64,000 nucleotides of DNA from positions 62,001 through 126,000 of the forward strand of contig CAYQVH010000003.1 in the NCBI GenBank assembly GCA_964420975.1. Direction: 5' to 3'. The notes below the pieces were generated by a model. It saw only the letters and a list, made by a program, of their open reading frames with translations. It ran no database searches and had not been told where the DNA came from. The position numbers and the translations under genes are program-made. The stretch comes from Accumulibacter sp964420975. Lineage in GTDB: Bacteria > Pseudomonadota > Gammaproteobacteria > Burkholderiales > Rhodocyclaceae. Of this stretch, positions 1-6,862 are shown one piece after another. Position 1 is the stretch's first letter, and the number at the start of each line of letters is the position of its first letter.

Positions 1-1
1 G

Positions 2-1309
2 ATGCCGCGACTGCTGCTGACGCTCGCCGGCATCGTCGTGCTCTTCGTTGTCCCGGCGGGGGTCATCGCCCGCCGTGTGCGGAAGCTGTCGCGCGCCAGT
101 CAGGACCGCATTGCCGACACCAACGGCATGGCCGGCGAAGTGCTCGGTGCGATTCCGGTGGTGCAGAGCTTCACGCAGGAGGACGCCGAGGCAGCGCGCT
201 ATCACGCCGCCAACGAACGGGCCTTCGCCACCTCGCTGCGGCGCACCGGCACGAGAGCCGTGCTGACCGCCTTCGTCATCATCGGCGTTTTCGGATCGCT
301 GCTGTACGGACTCTATGGCGGAGTCCAGGCCGTCCTTGGCGGAGAACTCAGCGCCGGCGAGCTGAGTCAGACCGCGCTCTACGTTGCCGTCGTCGCCGGC
401 AGCGTGGCGGTATTGACCGAAGTCTGGGGCGATCTGTTACGCGCCGCCGGGGCCACTGAACGGCTGATGGAAATTCTCGCCACCCGTTCGCCGATCGGCG
501 AGCCGCTGGCTCCGGTGACGCTGCCGCTGCCCGTCGGTGGTGCCAGCGTCTCGTTCGCCGGCGTACGCTTCCGCTATCCCTCGCGTCCGTCGGTCGAAGT
601 CTTGCAGGGACTCGACTTTGCGGTCGCCGCCGGACAAACCGTTGCCTTGGTCGGGCCGTCGGGCGCCGGGAAGACGACCGTCTTTCAGCTCCTGCAGCGG
701 TTTTACGAGGTCGACGCGGGGGGGGCGATCCTGATCGACGGCTGCGATCTAAGACAGCTCAGCCTGCGCGACCTGCGGGCGCGGATTGCCGTCGTGCATC
801 AGGAAGCTGTGATCTTTTCCGGCAGCATCGAAGACAACATCCGCTACGGCAAGCCGGACGCAAGCGATGAGGAACTGCACGCTGCGGCCAAGGCGGCTTT
901 CGTTGACGAGTTCGTGCACCGCCTGCCGAACGGTTACGCGACGCTCGTCGGCGAACGCGGTTTGCGTCTGTCCGGCGGGCAGCGCCAGCGGATCGCGATT
1001 GCACGGGCGATCCTCAAAAACGCGCCGTTGTTGCTGCTTGACGAAGCGACCAGCAGTCTCGATGCCGCCAGCGAGCGCGTCGTCCAGGCAGCGCTGGCGG
1101 CGGCGATGCGTGGCCGGACGACCTTGGTCATTGCTCATCGCCTGGCGACGGTCTGCGACGCCGACGCGATCGTCGTCCTCGATCACGGCCGCATCGTCGA
1201 AACCGGACGCCATCAGGAACTCGCTGATCGCGGCGGTTTGTACGCTCATCTGGCCAGCCTGCAGTTCAACGCCGGAGGCGTTCCCGGCGATTACCCGCGC
1301 AGTCGCTAA
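2..1309 (+). CDS. ABC exporter, fused permease-ATPase, 5' truncated
   Basis: C-terminal part of a half-size ABC exporter (ABCB/MsbA-like layout: membrane domain then ATPase). The gene starts before the window: about 435 residues are visible against some 580-600 for the family, and the first ATG sits inside a transmembrane region. Hydrophobic helices occupy about residues 1-20 and 85-145. The ATPase domain follows with Walker A GPSGAGKT (about 218-225), signature LSGGQ (about 323), Walker B LLLLDEATS and the H-loop AHR. It would use ATP to move a lipid, peptide or drug across the inner membrane; the substrate cannot be read from the sequence. Its stop overlaps the convergent LysR gene by 4 bases. 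Confidence 0.9.
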   Translation: MPRLLLTLAGIVVLFVVPAGVIARRVRKLSRASQDRIADTNGMAGEVLGAIPVVQSFTQEDAEAARYHAANERAFATSLRRTGTRAVLTAFVIIGVFGSLLYGLYGGVQAVLGGELSAGELSQTALYVAVVAGSVAVLTEVWGDLLRAAGATERLMEILATRSPIGEPLAPVTLPLPVGGASVSFAGVRFRYPSRPSVEVLQGLDFAVAAGQTVALVGPSGAGKTTVFQLLQRFYEVDAGGAILIDGCDLRQLSLRDLRARIAVVHQEAVIFSGSIEDNIRYGKPDASDEELHAAAKAAFVDEFVHRLPNGYATLVGERGLRLSGGQRQRIAIARAILKNAPLLLLDEATSSLDAASERVVQAALAAAMRGRTTLVIAHRLATVCDADAIVVLDHGRIVETGRHQELADRGGLYAHLASLQFNAGGVPGDYPRSR

Positions 1310-2229
1310 GCGTTCTTCCCGACGGTGAGATCCTCCGGCGGGCAATACTGCGACGACTCGTCGAATAGCCAGTCGCGAAACGCCTTGACGGCAGTCTGTG
1401 GTTCGTCGGCGAGTCGGCAGACGAAAAAGTACGAGAACGCCGACTCGATCGTCGTCGGGAATGGGCGCCGCAGGTGGCCGCTGGCGAGATCGTCGACCGC
1501 CAGCGAGTGGCGGGCGAGGGCGATACCCTGGCCCGACGCGGCGGCCATCAGCATCAAACTGGAATCGTCAAAGACGGCGCCGCGTTGTGGCTCATCGCCG
1601 ACCACACCGGCGGCGGCAAACCACGGTTGCCACAACTCGTTGTTCGAGCGCAGCAGGGGCAAGTCGAGCAACTGGCGTGCTTCGGCCAGCGCGTGGCGCT
1701 CTGCGAAGGCGGGCGAACAGACCGGGTAGTACCAGTCGCGCATCAGAAGCCGACAACAGAGCCCTGGATAGTGGCCGGAGCCAAAGCGCAGCGCGACGTC
1801 CGCTTCGCCGCCCTGGAGGTCCGCCAGGCGGGCGGTCGATTGCACTTCGACGTCGAGTTCCGGGTGGCGGGCGATGAAACTCCCGAGCCGCGGCAGCAGC
1901 CAACGAGCGGCGAAGGACGGCATGCAGGTGATGCGCAGCCGGCGGTAGTTGCGCGTCGCGAGCAGCTGCTCGGTCGCCTTGCCGATCTCGGCCAAGGCGC
2001 GCCCTACCTGCTCGGCGTACGCCGCTCCCGCCGCCGTCAGCTTGAGGCCGCGGCCGTTGCGTTCAAACAGCGCGATCCCCAGGTAGTCCTGCAAGCGGTG
2101 CAGCTGGTGGCTGACGACACCATGCGTCAGGTGAAGTTCCGCCGCCGCCGCGGTCACGCTTTCGCTACGTGCCGCAGCGACGAAGACGCGGAGGTGGCCG
2201 AGTGGCGGAGGGCGTCGATGATCGGTCAA
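1306..2229 (-). CDS. LysR-family transcriptional regulator (GcvA-like)
   Basis: A 307-residue LysR regulator. The winged helix-turn-helix lies at about residues 10-68 (LGHLRVFVAAARSESVTAAA and following, then HQLHRLQDYLG), and a periplasmic-binding-like effector domain follows from about residue 93. The wording around PSFAARWLLPRLGSFIARHP and ADVALRFG is typical of the GcvA/AmpR-like branch. It is divergent to a DUF2917 gene and a glutathione S-transferase, the usual arrangement for a LysR protein controlling the neighbouring genes and itself. The effector is unknown. Family assignment is firm; target genes are inferred from position. Confidence 0.92.
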   Translation of the reverse strand: MTDHRRPPPLGHLRVFVAAARSESVTAAAAELHLTHGVVSHQLHRLQDYLGIALFERNGRGLKLTAAGAAYAEQVGRALAEIGKATEQLLATRNYRRLRITCMPSFAARWLLPRLGSFIARHPELDVEVQSTARLADLQGGEADVALRFGSGHYPGLCCRLLMRDWYYPVCSPAFAERHALAEARQLLDLPLLRSNNELWQPWFAAAGVVGDEPQRGAVFDDSSLMLMAAASGQGIALARHSLAVDDLASGHLRRPFPTTIESAFSYFFVCRLADEPQTAVKAFRDWLFDESSQYCPPEDLTVGKNA

Positions 2230-2249
2230 TTTTTCTCACAGATGACGTG

Positions 2250-2265
2250 ACAACATTTGGATTGT
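2250..2265. promoter_or_regulatory. Candidate LysR operator
   Basis: Short interrupted dyad (ACAA at 2250-2253, TTGT at 2262-2265) in the 113-base gap between the divergent LysR and DUF2917 genes, 21 bases from the LysR start. LysR proteins usually bind such short dyads between divergent genes. The match is short, so this is tentative. The rest of the gap holds only the purine-rich ribosome binding site of the DUF2917 gene. Confidence 0.3.
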
Positions 2266-2342
2266 AGCGGCAGCCCGTGATGGCGAAAATGCCGCCAACT
2301 GTCAGCGTTGCGACAGAAACAAAGGAAGGAAAGGAGAGGGCG

Positions 2343-2669
2343 ATGACGATTCTGCACCCCTATTTCGAGTTCGAGTTGAAACACTCGACGGCGATATCGC
2401 TGCAACGGCTGTCGGGTTGGACGGTGACGGCGGTCGACGGCCGCGTCTGGCTGACCGAAGAAAACGGCGGCCGCGACGTCTGGCTACAAGCCGGCGATCG
2501 CCATCTGATCAACGGCCGCGGCCGGGTCGTCATCGAACCGTGGTCGGCCGGCGGTGCCGCAGCTGACGCTTCGCTGCGGGTGCGGCTGAGCCCGCCGCGC
2601 GCTCAACGCGGCTCGAAGTATGGGTGGCCGCGCTGGCCTCGGCTGGCGCTGATGGCCGCCAGTGCGTGA
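2343..2669 (+). CDS. DUF2917 domain protein (first copy)
   Basis: Small protein of about 108 residues. The core, with W-T-V-T-A-V-DGRVWLTEENGG, a DVWLQAGD segment and a following G-rich turn, is the DUF2917 pattern: a small beta-rich, cupin-like domain of unknown function. I chose the ATG at 2343 because a strong purine-rich ribosome binding site (ggaaggaaaggagagg) lies just upstream; an in-frame ATG at 2277 has none. It is divergent to a LysR regulator and 48 bases before a glutathione S-transferase gene, so the two probably share a transcript. A second DUF2917 gene lies at 4972-5286. No enzymatic role can be assigned. Confidence 0.8.
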   Translation: MTILHPYFEFELKHSTAISLQRLSGWTVTAVDGRVWLTEENGGRDVWLQAGDRHLINGRGRVVIEPWSAGGAAADASLRVRLSPPRAQRGSKYGWPRWPRLALMAASA

Positions 2670-2717
2670 CGCGGACCCGTCTCGGCCGACCATCCATCTA
2701 ACGAAAGAGGAAGACCC

Positions 2718-3359
2718 ATGACACACACCACAGGCCCCGCGCAACACGAGTTGTTGGGACTCTACGACTCACCCTTCGTACGCCGAGTAGCCGTCACCCT
2801 GCGGCTATACGACATTCCCTTTACACACGTTTCTCTTTCCGTCTTCCGGCACATGGACGCGATGCGGCCAATCAATCCGCTGTTCAAGGTGCCGATGCTG
2901 ACGCTGCCGAATGGCGAAAAACTCTACGAGAGCGCCTACCTCCTCGACTACCTCGACGAGCAAGCGGCTGCCAAAGGATTGACGCCGCTGACGCCGCGCA
3001 GCGGCGCCGAAAGACGGCGGGTGCAGCAGCTAATGGCGCTGGCGATGGTCGGCACCGAGAAGGCGGTGGCCATCGAATACGAACGCAAGCGCCCCCCCGA
3101 AACGCAGTGGCCGGAATGGACCTCACGCCTGCGAGGACAAATGGAACAGGCGTTCACGATGCTGGAAGAACAGCTAAGCGGCGAATTCCTGTTTGGCGAG
3201 CGCCTGACGCAGGCGGACGTGTCGACAGTCGCCGGGATCGGCTTCATCCGCTACGTCCTGCCGCACGAGTGGCCGGCTGATCGCTACCCGGCGCTTGACG
3301 GCCTGGTGGCAAGACTCGAAGCGAGCGAAGCGTTCCGCAGCGTTCCGCTCGACGAGTGA
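2718..3359 (+). CDS. Glutathione S-transferase family protein
   Basis: A 213-residue cytosolic GST-type protein. The N-terminal thioredoxin-like half begins LLGLYDSPFVRRVAVTLRLY (about 12-31), with the cis-proline region FKVPMLTL and the glutathione gamma-glutamyl binding stretch LYESAYLLDYLD (about 74-85). The C-terminal half is all-helical with an LTQADVSTVAGIGFIRY segment. Family members conjugate glutathione to electrophiles or act as reductases or isomerases; the substrate is unknown. Ribosome binding site aaagaggaag lies 8 bases upstream. Position after LysR/DUF2917 suggests LysR control. It ends 4 bases before the convergent MocR gene. Confidence 0.9.
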   Translation: MTHTTGPAQHELLGLYDSPFVRRVAVTLRLYDIPFTHVSLSVFRHMDAMRPINPLFKVPMLTLPNGEKLYESAYLLDYLDEQAAAKGLTPLTPRSGAERRRVQQLMALAMVGTEKAVAIEYERKRPPETQWPEWTSRLRGQMEQAFTMLEEQLSGEFLFGERLTQADVSTVAGIGFIRYVLPHEWPADRYPALDGLVARLEASEAFRSVPLDE

Positions 3360-3363
3360 GCGG

Positions 3364-4815
3364 TCAGGGGAGCGGCGGCGTCGACGAGCGGAGGGCGGCG
3401 CCGGGGATCAGCCCCGCCAGGCGCCGGACCGCGCCTTCGATCGCCGGCGTGTGCGGGTTGCCGCAGTTCAGGCGCAGACAGTTGCGGTACATGCCACTGG
3501 CCGAGAAGAGTTCGCCTGGAACAAACGCCACTCCCGCCGCCAGCGCCTGCTCGTGCAAGACGGTGGCGTCGATGTCTTCGGGGAGTTCGACCCAGAGGAC
3601 GAATCCTCCTTCTGGCTGGGTGAGGCGTGTGGCGGCGGGAAAGTAGCGGCTGACCGCGGCCCTCATCGCCTCAACCTGGTGTTGATACGCGCGCCTCAGA
3701 CCACGCAGGTGGCGTTCGTAAGCCCCCGATTCGAGATATTCGGCGAGGACCATTTGGGTCACTGGGTTCGTCCCGCCGCTGGTGATCGTCTTTTGGAACG
3801 CGACCTGCGGCCGGTAGCGTCCAGCGGCCGCAAAGCCGACGCGCAGGGCGGGCGATAAGCTCTTCGAGAACGACGAACAGAGCAGGACGTTGCCGACCTC
3901 GTCGAATGCCTTGATCGGACGGGGGCGCGATCGGGAGAAATGCAGATCGCCATAAATGTCGTCTTCGATGACGGCGACGCCCCGTTCAGCCGTCAGTCTG
4001 GCGAGGCGACGCTTGTTTTCGTCGGACAGGACGCTGCCCAGCGGATTGCTGGCGTTGGCCACCAGCAGGCAGGCACGGACCCGGCCATCACGGGTGGCGA
4101 GGTCGAGCGCGTCGATCGACAGGCCGCTGCGTGGATCGGTCGGGATCTCGAGCGCTTTCAAGCCCAGCGATTCGATCAACTGCAGCATCAGGTAGTAGGC
4201 GGGTGATTCGACGGCAACGGTGTCGCCGCTGCGCGTCACGGCGCGCAGGCAGAGCCCAAGCGCTTCCGTACAGGAGTTGGTGATCACGAACTCGCTGGCT
4301 GACAGGGGGCCCGCCCAGCCGACCGAACGCAGGACAAGCTGGCGGACAAGCGCGGTTTGGTCCATGTTGATATGGCTTTCGCCGGCCAGGAGCTGTGGGT
4401 GGCGCCGTGCAACGCCACTGTAGAGGCGCTGTAGGGCGGCCAGGGGCAGTAGCGACGGGGAGGGCAGCGCGGCGGCCAGCGGTGCCATGCCGGGGGCCGT
4501 GCTTTGCTTGAGCACGCGCAGCAGCCGCTGATTAACGTCGACCGGGATTGCCGTGTCGGGCGTCGACCGGGTCGTCGGCGGCGCGTGGCGGACGCCGGGG
4601 TGGCGAACAAAGTACCCGGACTGTGGGCGTGCCTCGACCAATCCGCTGTCTTCGAGTTGCCGTAATGCCTGGACGACCGTGGAGATGGAAAGCCGTCGCT
4701 CGTGCGCCAGGCGGCGAACCGATGGCAGCCGCTCGCCAGGTCGCAGCTGACCGGCTGCGATGATGCCGCCGAGGTCGTCGGCGAGGCGTTCGTAGCGTAA
4801 CAGTTGATTTTCCAT
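3364..4815 (-). CDS. MocR/PdxR-type regulator (GntR DNA-binding domain fused to aminotransferase fold)
   Basis: About 483 residues. The N-terminus is a GntR winged helix (YERLADDLGGIIAAGQL, then LPSVRRLAHERRLSISTVVQ, about 5-75). The remainder is a type I PLP aminotransferase-like domain with the lysine-bearing segment SSFSKSLSPALRVGF and the upstream VIEDDIYGDLHF. MocR proteins sense PLP or amino compounds and usually bind between themselves and a divergent target. I chose the ATG at 4815 (protein begins MENQLLRYERL) because the frame upstream of it is AT-rich promoter sequence, not coding in character. The divergent neighbour is the second DUF2917 gene. Effector and regulon are unknown. Confidence 0.9.
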   Translation of the reverse strand: MENQLLRYERLADDLGGIIAAGQLRPGERLPSVRRLAHERRLSISTVVQALRQLEDSGLVEARPQSGYFVRHPGVRHAPPTTRSTPDTAIPVDVNQRLLRVLKQSTAPGMAPLAAALPSPSLLPLAALQRLYSGVARRHPQLLAGESHINMDQTALVRQLVLRSVGWAGPLSASEFVITNSCTEALGLCLRAVTRSGDTVAVESPAYYLMLQLIESLGLKALEIPTDPRSGLSIDALDLATRDGRVRACLLVANASNPLGSVLSDENKRRLARLTAERGVAVIEDDIYGDLHFSRSRPRPIKAFDEVGNVLLCSSFSKSLSPALRVGFAAAGRYRPQVAFQKTITSGGTNPVTQMVLAEYLESGAYERHLRGLRRAYQHQVEAMRAAVSRYFPAATRLTQPEGGFVLWVELPEDIDATVLHEQALAAGVAFVPGELFSASGMYRNCLRLNCGNPHTPAIEGAVRRLAGLIPGAALRSSTPPLP

Positions 4816-4825
4816 TGCGTGTGAT

Positions 4826-4913
4826 CGGTACAATTGTGGCGTCGCGTAGGAAGTACAGTATAGAAAATAATCCACTGTGCTGCACACAATTCTACCGATT
4901 TGTAACTGTACTG
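4826..4913. promoter_or_regulatory. Interleaved inverted repeats between mocR and DUF2917
   Basis: Two pairs of inverted repeats alternate in this divergent control region. Pair A: cggtacaattgtg (4826-4838) against cacacaattctaccg (4883-4897), 12 of 13 positions complementary. Pair B: aagtacagta (4851-4860) against aactgtactg (4904-4913), sharing the core agtacagt. The block is AT-rich compared with flanking genes and lies between the two start codons. A dimeric MocR regulator binding spaced half-sites would explain it; this is inference from layout. The agtata at 4857-4862 also gives a -10-like TATACT towards mocR. Confidence 0.5.
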
Positions 4914-4971
4914 GACTTGTCGACGCTCCTACACTGGCGACTGTAACGAGTTCCAACGGAGTGACGACCCC

Positions 4972-5286
4972 ATGAACCTCAAACTCAATTCAAGCGAGCT
5001 TTGTCTTGCCCACAACGTTCCCGTCCGCCTGCCGTTTGCCAAGGGTACGCGCGTGATCTGCGTCGAGGGCGTGCTCTGGCTGACGGTCAGCGGTGAAGCG
5101 GGCGATGTCTTTCTCCGTCCAGGTGAGGTGTACGCCATTCATGGGCGGGGCCCGGCGGTGCTCGAGGCGATCGGTGGTGGTCGCGCCCGACTGGAAAGAA
5201 AGGTGCCGTGGTGGCGCTTCCAGCGGGTTCGTACCTTGCTTGCCCTTGCGCGCGGGAAGGAGGCTACCCGCTTGGTTTCGGCTTGA
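4972..5286 (+). CDS. DUF2917 domain protein (second copy)
   Basis: A 104-residue protein with the DUF2917 core: LPFAKGTRVICVEGVLWLTV, then GEAGDVFLRPGEVYAIHGRG. It aligns by eye with the copy at 2343-2669 over the VWLT...DV.L..GD segment but is otherwise diverged. A ggagtgacg ribosome binding site precedes the ATG. It is divergent to a MocR-type regulator across a 156-base region with inverted repeats, so regulation by MocR is likely. Function is unknown; no signal peptide or membrane segment is visible. Confidence 0.8.
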   Translation: MNLKLNSSELCLAHNVPVRLPFAKGTRVICVEGVLWLTVSGEAGDVFLRPGEVYAIHGRGPAVLEAIGGGRARLERKVPWWRFQRVRTLLALARGKEATRLVSA

Positions 5287-5324
5287 GCGCTTGACCGGTC
5301 GTGCGATCGACCAGCGACGGTCGA

Positions 5325-5333
5325 TGGTATAGT
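5325..5333 (+). promoter_or_regulatory. Candidate extended -10 promoter
   Basis: TATAGT at 5328-5333 preceded by a TG dinucleotide (5325-5326), an extended -10 arrangement, about 110 bases before the XRE-like gene. No convincing -35 box lies 16-18 bases upstream. The leader that follows is very GC-rich and can fold (ccgccgcgggcgg near 5342). The remainder of the 157-base gap shows no gene. Confidence 0.35.
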
Positions 5334-5443
5334 AGTTTCTTGCCGCCGCGGGCGGCGCCCAGGCGATTGACGGGGCCCCGGCGGCCCACGCTCAGCGCGC
5401 AGGCGCCGAACGCGGGCGCGACACGCCTCGGCGAGAACTGCTG

Positions 5444-6199
5444 ATGACCAGTCCCCCGTCTTCCTCATCGACAAAACACAAGGCCGCGACCAAGCCGCGC
5501 GGCCAACCGTCGTCGACACCGACGCCCGAGGAGGCGCGTGAGCCGATGGTCGAGCCGGGTCTGGTCGATCAGGTGCGGGCGATCGCGGGTCGCCTGCTCG
5601 ATGCCAGTGCTGCGGCGGGTTTTGCCGGGAAGGCGCTGCAGACGGCCGGGCGCGTGTCGCAGGCGCTGCGCGACGGACAGGCCCTGGAGGCTGCGAGTGA
5701 GGTCGTCAGGGCGGTCTTGCCGGGGCTCGTCGAGGCGTCTGCGAGCGGTGCGGCGACGGGCGCCGCCCTGCGTGCAATGCGTGAAACCGCCGGGATGACG
5801 ATTGCCGAAGTGAGTGCGGCGATCGATCTGAACGACCCGGCGTTGATCGAGGCGCTGGAGAATGGTCGCATGGCGCTCTCGTTCGAGCTTTTCTTGCGTC
5901 TGGCGGCCGTTTTCGGGCGCAGCGATCCGGTCGGGTTTATCATGGGGCTGACACGGACGGCCAATCCCGAACTGTGGCAGTCGCTTGAAGCGCTGGGCCT
6001 CGGCAAGCTGGTTCTGCAGACCGTACGTGAGCACCAGTTCGTCAACATCCTTCGTGGCAGTGACGACGCTCGCAACCTAAGCGACGAAGAGTTCGCCGAG
6101 GTGCTGGGGTTTACCCAGGCGGCATTCGCGATGGCGATGGCTTGGCGGGCGCGCCAGCGGGCTGAGCGGGCGTCGGAAAAAGGGCAAGGGCGACCGTGA
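5444..6199 (+). CDS. XRE-type helix-turn-helix protein, function unknown
   Basis: A 251-residue protein. Residues 1-35 are low-complexity Ser/Pro/Thr-rich, about 36-105 are Ala-rich helical sequence, and about 108-165 form an XRE/Cro-like helix-turn-helix (LRAMRETAGMTIAEVSAAID and onward, then ALENGRMALSFELFLRLAA). The C-terminal 80 residues are helical without a recognised domain. It may be a DNA-binding regulator or a helix-turn-helix protein with another role. No strong ribosome binding site precedes the ATG at 5444; an internal ATG at 5546 would remove only the low-complexity part. It is followed by dksA, which has its own promoter. Confidence 0.65.
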   Translation: MTSPPSSSSTKHKAATKPRGQPSSTPTPEEAREPMVEPGLVDQVRAIAGRLLDASAAAGFAGKALQTAGRVSQALRDGQALEAASEVVRAVLPGLVEASASGAATGAALRAMRETAGMTIAEVSAAIDLNDPALIEALENGRMALSFELFLRLAAVFGRSDPVGFIMGLTRTANPELWQSLEALGLGKLVLQTVREHQFVNILRGSDDARNLSDEEFAEVLGFTQAAFAMAMAWRARQRAERASEKGQGRP

Positions 6200-6264
6200 C
6201 GGAGGCTTCCCGGCCGCGTCGAGATCGGTCGCGAGCCGCTAGTACCGGTGGTGGCGTCGCTGCC

Positions 6265-6293
6265 TTGCGTGGCGATCAGAATTCTGATATTTA
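6265..6293 (+). promoter_or_regulatory. Candidate dksA promoter
   Basis: TTGCGT (6265-6270), 17-base spacer, TATTTA (6288-6293): a reasonable sigma70-type promoter about 40 bases before the dksA start. It lies in an AT-rich patch at the end of the 133-base gap after the XRE-like gene. Confidence 0.5.
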
Positions 6294-6332
6294 ATCGGGT
6301 TTTTCGCAAACCGGACAACAGGGCGCTTCGAC

Positions 6333-6758
6333 ATGGCTGACGACTTGCTGCACAGGCACTTTTCTCCTTACGTACCGAAGGCCGGTGAGGAGTTCATGAG
6401 TAAGGATCAGTTGCAGCACTTCCGCAGCATCCTGGAAGCGCTCAAAGAGCAGTTGATGGAAGATATCGAGCGCACGGTGCACACGATGAAGGACGAGGCG
6501 ACGGTATTCGCCGATCCGAATGATCGCGCCAGTCAGGAAACGGATATCGCGATCGAGTTGCGCAATCGCGACCGCGAGCGGAAACTGATCAAGAAGATCG
6601 AGGAAACGATCGACCGCATCGACAGCGGTGACTACGGTTACTGTGTGGCGTGCGGTGTCGAGATCGGCATCAAACGTCTTGAGGCGCGGCCGACGGCGAC
6701 CCTGTGTATTGACTGCAAGACCTTGGAAGAAGTGCGCGAGAAGCAGATCGCGAAGTAA
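6333..6758 (+). CDS. dksA: RNA polymerase-binding transcription factor DksA
   Basis: A 141-residue DksA, close to the 151-residue E. coli protein. DksA enters the RNA polymerase secondary channel and, with ppGpp, adjusts rRNA and amino-acid promoters. Visible features: PYVPKAGEEFMSKDQL at the N-terminus, the coiled coil (about 25-110) with the tip acidic pair in DPNDRASQE, the RNRDRERKLIKKIEETI segment, and a four-cysteine zinc site (CVACG and CIDCKTLEE). The ATG at 6333 is preferred over an internal ATG at 6396 because the extra residues match the conserved family N-terminus. It has its own promoter and a bidirectional terminator shared with pnp. Confidence 0.95.
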   Translation: MADDLLHRHFSPYVPKAGEEFMSKDQLQHFRSILEALKEQLMEDIERTVHTMKDEATVFADPNDRASQETDIAIELRNRDRERKLIKKIEETIDRIDSGDYGYCVACGVEIGIKRLEARPTATLCIDCKTLEEVREKQIAK

Positions 6759-6818
6759 TCCGGCAGATTACGTCGCCCACCTGTCAGCCGGTGGGCGCGG
6801 TCGATGGGAGACACCAAA

Positions 6819-6838
6819 AAGGACGCCGCGGCGTCCTT
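6819..6838. terminator. Bidirectional intrinsic terminator between dksA and pnp
   Basis: A perfect 20-base palindrome (aaggacgccg then cggcgtcctt) flanked by an A-run on the left and gttttttg on the right. It therefore works as a rho-independent hairpin with a U-tract on both strands, 60 bases after dksA and 25 bases after the convergent pnp. Confidence 0.9.
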
Positions 6839-6862
6839 GTGTTTTTTGCCGTGCTGCGGTTT

